From assembly GCF_019710635.1 (NCBI RefSeq), contig NZ_JAIFZS010000047.1, positions 41,457 through 105,456 on the forward strand: a DNA stretch of 64,000 bases, written 5' to 3'. Numbering within the stretch: position 1 is the stretch's first letter; the number at the start of each line of letters is the position of its first letter. The stretch is from Mycolicibacterium xanthum (lineage in GTDB: Bacteria; Actinomycetota; Actinomycetes; Mycobacteriales; Mycobacteriaceae). The position numbers were made by a program, and so were the translations under genes. The notes beneath the pieces were generated by a model. The model saw only the letters and a list, made by a program, of their open reading frames with translations. It was not told where the DNA came from and did no database searches. Shown here piece after piece: positions 58,147-64,000 of the stretch.

Positions 58147-60210
58147 TCACCCCTTGTCCGCGGCGGTGCCGACAGTGACCAGTTCCGCGGTGGGGGTGGC
58201 GTTCTCCCGCCGTCGCACCCAGTCGACGATGGCGTCGACCGCCTGCTCCCGCGGAACCCCGTTGATCTGCGTCCGGTCCCCGAACCGGAAGCTGACGGCG
58301 TCGGCCTCCACGTCGCGGTCGCCGGCCAGCAACATGAACGGCACCTTGGCGTTGGTGTGGTTGACGATCTTCTTGGCCATCCGGTCATCGGTGGTGTCGA
58401 CCTCGGCGCGGATACCGAGCGTCTTCAGTTGGCTCACCAGGCCGTCCAGATAAGGGATGTGCCCGTCGGCCACCGGGATGCCCACCACCTGCACCGGCGC
58501 CAGCCAGGCCGGGAACGCGCCCGCGTAGTGCTCGGTGAGGATGCCGAAGAACCGTTCGATCGATCCGAACAGGGCCCGGTGGATCAGCACCGGGCGCTGC
58601 CGGCTCCCGTCGGCCGCGGTGTACTCCAGTTCGAAGCGGTCGGGCATGTTGAAGTCGAGCTGGATCGTCGACATCTGCCAGCTGCGGCCCAGGGCGTCCC
58701 GGACCTGCACCGAGATCTTCGGCCCGTAGAACGCCGCACCGCCCGGATCGGGCACCAGCTCCAGCCCCGAAGCCTCCGCGACCTCGCGCAGCGTCTCGGT
58801 GGCCTCCTCCCAAGCCTCGTCGGAGCCGACGTACTTGTCCGGGTCCTTGGTGGACAGCTCCAGGAAGAAGTCGTTCAGACCGTAGTCGGCCAGCAGGTCG
58901 AGCACGAACCGCAGCAGCGAGGCCAGCTCGTCACGCATCTGCTCGCGGGTGGTGTAGATGTGGGAGTCGTCCTGCGTCATGCCCCGCACCCGGGTCAGCC
59001 CGTGCACCACCCCGGACTTCTCGTATCGGTAGACACTGCCGAATTCGAAGAGCCGCAAAGGAAGTTCGCGATAGGACCGTCCCCGGGACCGGTAGATCAG
59101 GTGGTGCATGGGGCAGTTCATCGGTTTGAGGTAGTAGTTCTGCCCCGGCTTGCGGACCGTGCCGTCGGCGTCGAACTCGGCATCGATGTGCATCGGCGGG
59201 AACATGCCGTCGGCGTACCACTCCAGGTGCCCGGAGGTGACGTAGAGCTGCTCCTTGGTGATGTGGGGGGTGTTCACGAATTCGTAGCCGGCCTCGATGT
59301 GCTTACGCCGCGAATACTCCTCCATCTCCCGGCGCACCACACCACCCTTGGGGTGGAACACCGGCAGACCGGAGCCCAATTCGTCGGGAAAGCTGAACAG
59401 GTCGAGTTCGACGCCGAGCTTGCGGTGGTCGCGGCGTTGCGCCTCCTCGATCAGCTCGAGATGCCGGTCGAGCGACTCCTGCGTCTCCCAGGCGGTGCCG
59501 TAGATGCGCTGCAGGCTGGCGTTGTTCTGGTCACCGCGCCAGTAGGCCGCCGAGCTGCGGGTCAACTTGAACGCGGGGATGTAGCGGGTGGTGGGGATGT
59601 GCGGCCCTCGGCACAGATCACCCCACTCCCGTTCCCGGGTGCGCGGGTTGAGGTTGTCGTAGGCGGTCAGCTCGTCTCCACCGACCTCCATCACGTCGGG
59701 ATCGCCGGACTTGTCGTCGATCAGCTCCAGCTTGTAAGGCTCGTCGGCCAGCTCCTCGCGCGCCTCGTCCGTGGAGGCGAAAACCCGGCGGGAGAACAGC
59801 TGCCCCTGCTTGACGATCTGGCGCATCCGCTTCTCGAGCGCCTCGAGGTCCTCGGGCGTGAACGGCTGGGCGACCTCGAAGTCGTAGTAGAACCCGTCGG
59901 TGATCGGCGGGCCGATACCGAGCTTGGCGTCGGGGAACATGCCCTGCACGGCCTGGGCCAGCACATGGGCGGCCGAGTGCCGGATCACGCTGCGCCCGTC
60001 TTCGGTGTTCGCGGCGACCGGGGTGACCTCGACATCGGCATCGGGCACCCAGGACAGGTCACGCAACCGTCCGTCGCCGTCGCGCACGACGACGACGGCG
60101 TCGGGCTCACCCCGGCTCGGCAGTCCGGCGTCGCGGACCGCCTGCCCTGCGGTCGTCCCGGCAGTGACCCGGATCGGGGCTGCCAGGGCGGGGCTGACGG
60201 GGGCGCTCAT
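58147..60210 (-). CDS. thrS: Threonyl-tRNA synthetase ThrS
   Basis: The 687-aa enzyme has the TGS domain (RVTAGTTAGQAVRDAG), the editing domain with HSAAHVLAQAVQGMFPDAKL, the class II core with MNCPMHHLIYRSRGRSYREL, FEFGSVYRYEKSGVVHGLTRVRG and VHRALFGSIERFFGILTEHY, and the C-terminal anticodon domain. It charges tRNA-Thr. It heads the run thrS-HIT-pgsA-patA-pimA-Nudix. Confidence 0.97.
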   Translation of the reverse strand: MSAPVSPALAAPIRVTAGTTAGQAVRDAGLPSRGEPDAVVVVRDGDGRLRDLSWVPDADVEVTPVAANTEDGRSVIRHSAAHVLAQAVQGMFPDAKLGIGPPITDGFYYDFEVAQPFTPEDLEALEKRMRQIVKQGQLFSRRVFASTDEAREELADEPYKLELIDDKSGDPDVMEVGGDELTAYDNLNPRTREREWGDLCRGPHIPTTRYIPAFKLTRSSAAYWRGDQNNASLQRIYGTAWETQESLDRHLELIEEAQRRDHRKLGVELDLFSFPDELGSGLPVFHPKGGVVRREMEEYSRRKHIEAGYEFVNTPHITKEQLYVTSGHLEWYADGMFPPMHIDAEFDADGTVRKPGQNYYLKPMNCPMHHLIYRSRGRSYRELPLRLFEFGSVYRYEKSGVVHGLTRVRGMTQDDSHIYTTREQMRDELASLLRFVLDLLADYGLNDFFLELSTKDPDKYVGSDEAWEEATETLREVAEASGLELVPDPGGAAFYGPKISVQVRDALGRSWQMSTIQLDFNMPDRFELEYTAADGSRQRPVLIHRALFGSIERFFGILTEHYAGAFPAWLAPVQVVGIPVADGHIPYLDGLVSQLKTLGIRAEVDTTDDRMAKKIVNHTNAKVPFMLLAGDRDVEADAVSFRFGDRTQINGVPREQAVDAIVDWVRRRENATPTAELVTVGTAADKG

Positions 60211-60288
60211 CGCGGGCTCTCCAAACTCTCGGCGTGCATGGGTACAGGGCCGGGGCTACGACCGCGACCATGCTATCCGGGTGGCCCG

Positions 60289-60717
60289 TCAGGCCCCGAT
60301 ACCAATGGGGCTATCCAGCCATGCCGGTTCGAAGTTCACCAGCCCGCCGGCGAAATCCAGGAAGCCCAACAGCCACAGCGTGGCCAGCACGACCGCGGCG
60401 GTGAACGCGACCCCGAGCGCCTTCACCCACCAGCCCTGTTGCTTGAACCAGGCCATCGCGGCGTCGTACCGCCGACGCGCGTAGGCCAGCAACCGGCGTG
60501 CCCAATCGAATTCCGTCGCCAGGATGGCCAGCCCGACGAACACGATCGCCCAGCCGGGACCCGGGTACGGGATGGCTACGATGCCCACCGCGAGAACCAG
60601 CACGCCGAGCACGGCGACGCCGGCCCGGTATCCGGCGTCGATGAAGGGCCGCTCCCGCAGCCCGTCGCGCCACCGGGCCCAGCGCCGAACGAACCCGGCG
60701 CGTTGGCCGTTGCTCAC
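60289..60717 (-). CDS. PGPGW-type small membrane protein (TIGR02611 family)
   Basis: The 142-aa protein has the membrane stretch VLVLAVGIVAIPYPGPGWAIV with the PGPGW motif, FVGLAILATEFDWARRLLAY, and a second pair of helices (LGVAFTAAVVLATLWLLGFL). The family is conserved and uncharacterised. The start is GTG 60717, overlapping the stop of the thioesterase (GTGA). Confidence 0.88.
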   Translation of the reverse strand: MSNGQRAGFVRRWARWRDGLRERPFIDAGYRAGVAVLGVLVLAVGIVAIPYPGPGWAIVFVGLAILATEFDWARRLLAYARRRYDAAMAWFKQQGWWVKALGVAFTAAVVLATLWLLGFLDFAGGLVNFEPAWLDSPIGIGA

Positions 60718-61343
60718 GGCTGGCCCGGTTTCAACTTGAGGAACAGCGCGTGGGCCTCGGCCAGCACCACATCACCGTCGAGGACGCGCCCCGATACGAA
60801 CACCTTGCGGTCCTCGGTCGAGTCGATTCCGGCATCGACCCGCACCGGCGTGTCGATCGGGACGATCTTGCGATAGTCGACATGCAGGAAGGCGGTGCGC
60901 TGCGCGGCCCGTCCGCTGAGTCGGAAGGCGGTGAAACCGAGCAGCGAGTCGAAAAGATGAGCGACCGCACCGCCGTGCACCGCGCCGTTGCGCCCGAGGT
61001 GGAATCGCCGGAACAATGCCTGACCACCGATGCGGCCGGCCTCGGTCACGTGCAGCTCCGAGGGAACCCCCAGGATGTTGCCCCGGTTGGGCAGGTCCAT
61101 CCGCCGCCCCGACGGCGAACACCACTCGTCGGCGTCATAGGGCGCCAGCAGCAGGTTGACCTGGGCGATCAGATCGGCGGCCGCGGTGATCACCTCATCG
61201 GGTGCATCGGCGGCGCGGGCGTGATCCTGCAGCCCGCGGACCTCCTCGATGAAGCGTCCGTAGTCCGGGCCGCCGGCGGTGGTGGGCTCCGGTGGGTTGA
61301 AACCCCCGCCCGCGTGCGGCTCGCCAGGTGCGTGGATGCTCAC
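60714..61343 (-). CDS. PaaI-like hotdog thioesterase
   Basis: The 209-aa protein has HLGRNGAVHGGAVAHLFDSL, the 4HBT/PaaI motif with the HGG and the acidic residue of the active helix, FLHVDYRKIVPIDTPVRVDA and a final VLAEAHALFLKLKP. It would hydrolyse acyl-CoA thioesters. GTG 61343 begins VSIHAPGEPHAGGGF; the longer open frame reaches into the divergent intergenic sequence and is not used. Confidence 0.87.
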   Translation of the reverse strand: MSIHAPGEPHAGGGFNPPEPTTAGGPDYGRFIEEVRGLQDHARAADAPDEVITAAADLIAQVNLLLAPYDADEWCSPSGRRMDLPNRGNILGVPSELHVTEAGRIGGQALFRRFHLGRNGAVHGGAVAHLFDSLLGFTAFRLSGRAAQRTAFLHVDYRKIVPIDTPVRVDAGIDSTEDRKVFVSGRVLDGDVVLAEAHALFLKLKPGQP

Positions 61344-61455
61344 CAGCTCACCGTATTGGGTCTCGCGACGGTGAGCCGACCCCGGTGGTGATCCGTTGCC
61401 GACTCGGCGGCGGACACCGTCGCGGCGCCGGAGCGGTGATGCCAAGCTGGCAGCT

Positions 61456-61953
61456 GTGAAGCTGACCGACCTGGCCGGGGCACCGCTGACCTATCGGGAG
61501 GCCGGCGCGACCGCGGGACCGATGCCCGCCGGCTACCAGCACCTGCGCACAACCTCGGTGATCGGGCGCGGGCGGGAGCGCTTCGAGGAGGCCGCGGCGA
61601 CGGGCATGCGCTGGGGCATGTTGCGAGGCGCCGGCCTTCGCGTCCAGGCCAGCACCGAGGTGGCGGAGGTCGGTTCGGAGGTGCTGGTTCATCTGGGGCC
61701 AATGGTGGCGCCGTGCCGAGTGGTCTACGTCGTCGACGAACCCGACCGCCGCGGATTCGCGTACGGGACACTGCCCGGCCATGCCGTGTCGGGTGAGGAG
61801 CTGTTCCTGGTGCGCTACGACCCGGTCAGCACCGAGGTGTGGGCCGAGGTGGCGGCATTCTCCCGGCATGCGACCTGGTGGGCACGGCTGGCGTCACCGG
61901 TCACCTCGCTGATGCAGCGGCTGATCGCTCAACGGTATGTGCGGGCGCTGTGA
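61456..61953 (+). CDS. DUF1990 family protein (Rv2616 family)
   Basis: The 165-aa protein begins MKLTDLAGAPLTYREAGATAG and has the DUF1990 features VYVVDEPDRRGFAYGTLPGH and GEELFLVRYDPVSTEVWAEV. Its length matches M. tuberculosis Rv2616. The start is GTG 61456. The function is unknown; the fold resembles small lipid-binding domains. Confidence 0.9.
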   Translation: MKLTDLAGAPLTYREAGATAGPMPAGYQHLRTTSVIGRGRERFEEAAATGMRWGMLRGAGLRVQASTEVAEVGSEVLVHLGPMVAPCRVVYVVDEPDRRGFAYGTLPGHAVSGEELFLVRYDPVSTEVWAEVAAFSRHATWWARLASPVTSLMQRLIAQRYVRAL

Positions 61954-61974
61954 GGCGTCCTCGCCGCCGGCGAC

Positions 61975-61994
61975 ATCATCTATGCGCAGATGAT
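61975..61994. promoter_or_regulatory. Inverted repeat upstream of the GAF-ANTAR gene
   Basis: ATCATCT and AGATGAT are perfect 7-nt arms around ATGCGC. It lies 50 bp before the start of the ANTAR gene and ~20 bp after the DUF1990 stop. It may be an operator or a weak terminator. Confidence 0.5.
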
Positions 61995-62044
61995 CAGCGG
62001 TGTTCGGCGGTAGCCTGAAACACCCTATCGACGTTCGAGTTCGG

Positions 62045-62761
62045 ATGGTGAAGGTGAGTGTTCCAGCGGACATGCAGGCCGCACATCTGCGCGTGGCCGA
62101 GCTGGTGCAGGGCCTGCACAACAGGCCCGATACCGATTCCGACACCGTGGTCGCCGAGTTGGCCGAGCACGCCGCGGTCGAGATCCCTGGCGCCCAGTAC
62201 GCCGGCATCACGCTGACACGCAACGCCAAGCACATCGACACCCCGGCAGCCACCCACCACTGGCCGGTGTTGCTGGACAAGATCCAGCAGCGCTACCGCG
62301 AGGGTCCGTGCCTGACCGCAGCCTGGGAAGAGAAGACCATCCACGTTCCCGACCTCGAGACCGAGCCGCGGTTCCCGAACTACCGGCGCGATGCGCTGAC
62401 CGAGACGCCGATCCGGTCGATCATGGCCTTCCAGATGTTCATCGCGGGCGAGACCGTGGGTGCGCTGAACGTCTACTCGGATCACCCCGCCGCGTTCAGC
62501 GCGGAGTCGCGCACCCTCGGTCTGATCTTCGCGGCGCATTCGTCGGTGGCGTGGAATTCAGCGCGCCGCGACGAGCAGTTCCGCCGTGCGCTGTCCAGCC
62601 GGGACGTCATCGGCCAGGCCAAGGGCATGATCATGGAGCGCTACGGCGTGGACGCCGTTCAGGCCTTCGCGGTACTGCGCAAGCTGTCGCAGGACTCGAA
62701 TGTGCCGTTGATCCAGGTCGCCACCGAGTTGGTGACCAAACCGGAAGGCCGGGACGGCTGA
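62045..62761 (+). CDS. GAF-ANTAR RNA-binding antiterminator regulator
   Basis: The 238-aa protein has a GAF sensor domain (AQYAGITLTRNAKHIDTPAA through LNVYSDHPAAFSAESRTLGL) and a C-terminal ANTAR domain (SRDVIGQAKGMIMERYGVDA, LRKLSQDSNVPLIQVATELV) with the conserved Ala/Gly of QAKGM and the Ser/Asn region. ANTAR proteins bind paired hexanucleotide-loop hairpins in mRNA to prevent termination. ATG 62045 gives MVKVSVPADMQAAHL; earlier starts are open. No histidine kinase lies next to it. The target RNAs are not in the neighbouring sequence as far as I could see. Confidence 0.9.
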   Translation: MVKVSVPADMQAAHLRVAELVQGLHNRPDTDSDTVVAELAEHAAVEIPGAQYAGITLTRNAKHIDTPAATHHWPVLLDKIQQRYREGPCLTAAWEEKTIHVPDLETEPRFPNYRRDALTETPIRSIMAFQMFIAGETVGALNVYSDHPAAFSAESRTLGLIFAAHSSVAWNSARRDEQFRRALSSRDVIGQAKGMIMERYGVDAVQAFAVLRKLSQDSNVPLIQVATELVTKPEGRDG

Positions 62762-62810
62762 GCACGCAGGCCACCGCGTCCTCAGCCGCCGGCCAGGGCG
62801 GGACCGGCTC

Positions 62811-64000
62811 CTAATCCCCCCACCGGTGGCGATGGTCCCCAACGGGCGCTCCGGTGACCAAGGCCTGCGGAATGTCCACGTTGACTCCGGGGCCGGACGC
62901 ACCGTCCGCCCTGGAGGCCGACCAGTCCGCGCACAGCGACTCCGTCGGCAGGGAGATCTCGCTGGGCAGCGGGACCGGCAGTCCCGGAATCGATGTGACG
63001 GGCAGCGACTGAGGGGACACCAGGTTCGAGATGCCCGTCGCCACCAGCGGCGTGAACTGATCCGCGGGTCCCGGGACAGCGACCGAGGCGGCCCCGGGTG
63101 CGCCCGGCACCCCGGGGGCGGGCGGGGGAAGCGCGCTGGCCGCGGACGACACCCCGTTCTGCACGGTCCGCATCATGCCCAACGGCGTGAGCAGATCGGA
63201 GACGGCCACCGAGCTACCGGGAGTGCCCGGAATCGGCGACGAGGGCGTGGCGGCACCGGCACCACCCGCTCCGGGGGGCGTCGGCGGAACCCAAGGGGCG
63301 ACGGACTCCACCGAGCTCGCTGCGGACGTCGCGGGCGCGGGCGGCACCGGCGGCGTCACCACACCGGCGTCACCCACGATCGGAGCACCCGGCACCGGCG
63401 GCACCGGGGGCGTCACAACCCCGGCCGGCACAGCAGCCACTCCTCCGGGAGCCGGCGGCACCGGCGGCGTCACCACACCCGCCTCACCCACGATCGGAGC
63501 ACCCGGCACCGGCGGCACCGGCGGCGTCGCAGCGGGTACGCCCGCCGCGACGGGTGCGCCAGGCGCGGGCGGGGCAACCTGTGCGGCGGCAGCCTCGACC
63601 GGAGCACCTGCACCCGCGGCCGGACCACCTGCACCCGCGGCCGGACCACCACCGGCACCGACAGCACCCGCGGCACCCTCGACCGGGGCACCCGCGCCAG
63701 GCAGGCCCGCTGGCGCGGCCACGCCGGCGTCACCGAAGACCGGGGCGGCCGGGACTGCCGGACCACCGGCGCCGACGTCCGCGGCGGCCGCCTCGATCGG
63801 AGCACCGGTCGCCGGCGGCGCGGGTGGTGCCACTGCGCCCGCATCACCGAGGATCGGAGCAGCGGGGGCCGGCGGAGAGCCGGCGCCGACGTCGGCGGCG
63901 GCCGCCTCGATCGGAGCACCAGGACCACCCGGCACCGGCGGCGTCACCACCTCAGCAGGCACCGCACCCACACCACCAGGACCACCCGGCACCGGCGGCG
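62811..64000 (-). CDS. Repetitive Pro/Ala/Val/Gly-rich protein, 5' end outside window
   Basis: At least 396 codons in the minus-strand frame are open to the window end. Most of the protein is low-complexity, with recurring blocks such as PPVPPVPGAPIVGDAGVVTP and GAPIEAAAADVGAG. The C-terminus is unique (SEISLPTESLCADWSASRAD, ending DHRHRWGD). Internal GTG codons such as 63992 are inside repeats, so the true start is upstream of the window. It is probably an exported or cell-wall-associated protein, but the signal peptide would be outside. It is not a PE_PGRS protein (no Gly-Gly-Ala/Asn pattern). Confidence 0.75.
   Translation of the reverse strand, partial: PPVPGGPGGVGAVPAEVVTPPVPGGPGAPIEAAAADVGAGSPPAPAAPILGDAGAVAPPAPPATGAPIEAAAADVGAGGPAVPAAPVFGDAGVAAPAGLPGAGAPVEGAAGAVGAGGGPAAGAGGPAAGAGAPVEAAAAQVAPPAPGAPVAAGVPAATPPVPPVPGAPIVGEAGVVTPPVPPAPGGVAAVPAGVVTPPVPPVPGAPIVGDAGVVTPPVPPAPATSAASSVESVAPWVPPTPPGAGGAGAATPSSPIPGTPGSSVAVSDLLTPLGMMRTVQNGVSSAASALPPPAPGVPGAPGAASVAVPGPADQFTPLVATGISNLVSPQSLPVTSIPGLPVPLPSEISLPTESLCADWSASRADGASGPGVNVDIPQALVTGAPVGDHRHRWGD

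Noticed and set aside
58129..60876. 915-codon plus-strand open frame opposite thrS
   Set aside because: It is a shadow of thrS and the PGPGW gene; the composition is the typical antisense Arg/Gly/Val/Asp pattern.
62811..64000. PE_PGRS or PPE family protein
   Set aside because: It lacks the Gly-Gly-Ala/Asn pattern and no PE/PPE domain is in the visible part.
1..64000. tRNA, rRNA, insertion sequences, prophage genes or attachment sites
   Set aside because: I looked for cloverleaf-like sequences, transposase or integrase motifs and flanking repeats and recognised none; a dedicated tRNA scan was not possible.

Overview
The window is high-GC actinobacterial DNA with dense, often 4-bp-overlapping genes and many GTG/TTG starts. 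Its gene order follows the Mycobacterium tuberculosis block from about Rv2575 to Rv2616 (radical SAM Rv2578c, hisS, glyoxalase II, ppiB, rel, apt, SBP lipoprotein, secF-secD-yajC, gabT, vapBC40, ruvCAB, yebC, pdxT-tesB2-pdxS, Nudix, pimA, patA, pgsA1, HIT, thrS, DUF1990). The mycobacterium-specific PIM operon, and the absence of PE_PGRS genes at the syntenic places, suggest a chromosomal segment of a non-tuberculous, probably rapidly growing mycobacterium (Mycolicibacterium-like). No IS element, phage, CRISPR array, rRNA or tRNA was recognised.

Layout. 1-2807: end of a zinc metallopeptidase, a coupled DUF885 metallohydrolase and a thioesterase. 2868-7414: a TetR gene and a catabolic set (amidohydrolase plus two acyl-CoA dehydrogenases) with matching palindromes upstream. 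7423-11302: an SOS-box radical SAM gene diverging from a HelR/HelD-like RNA-polymerase-associated ATPase that has a rifamycin-associated-element-like palindrome, then a small exported protein. 11569-16396: the complete urea ABC transporter urtABCDE. 16397-18116: a seven-fold repeat beta-propeller gene lying between two copies of a GC-rich intergenic repeat. 18117-32343: conserved housekeeping block (hisS to gabT).

32344-43232 is an accessory island between gabT and the vapBC/ruv block: two large cyclase-domain/NTPase/TPR signalling proteins bracket divergent ppsA and pfkA genes and a truncated cytochrome P450. 43255-49634: membrane proteins, a leaderless-looking vapBC, SOS-controlled ruvCAB, a TetR/alpha-beta hydrolase pair with a double operator, and yebC. 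49796-51084: an acyl-CoA dehydrogenase with a palindrome against its start and a perfect 21-bp inverted repeat at its end. 51083-60210: a long minus-strand run for PLP synthesis (pdxS, pdxT), a thioesterase, phosphatidylinositol and PIM synthesis (pgsA, patA, pimA), HIT, Nudix and thrS. 60289-64000: small membrane and thioesterase genes, DUF1990, a GAF-ANTAR regulator and the 3' part of a repetitive Pro/Ala/Val-rich protein.

The observations I rate highest are the RAE-like element at helR, the TetR palindrome set around the amidohydrolase/FadE genes, the 7 x 30-bp array between pdxS and tesB2 that forms a repeat-peptide reading frame ending in TGATG with the tesB2 start, the split-blade propeller gene, and the two cyclase-NTPase regulators around ppsA/pfkA.
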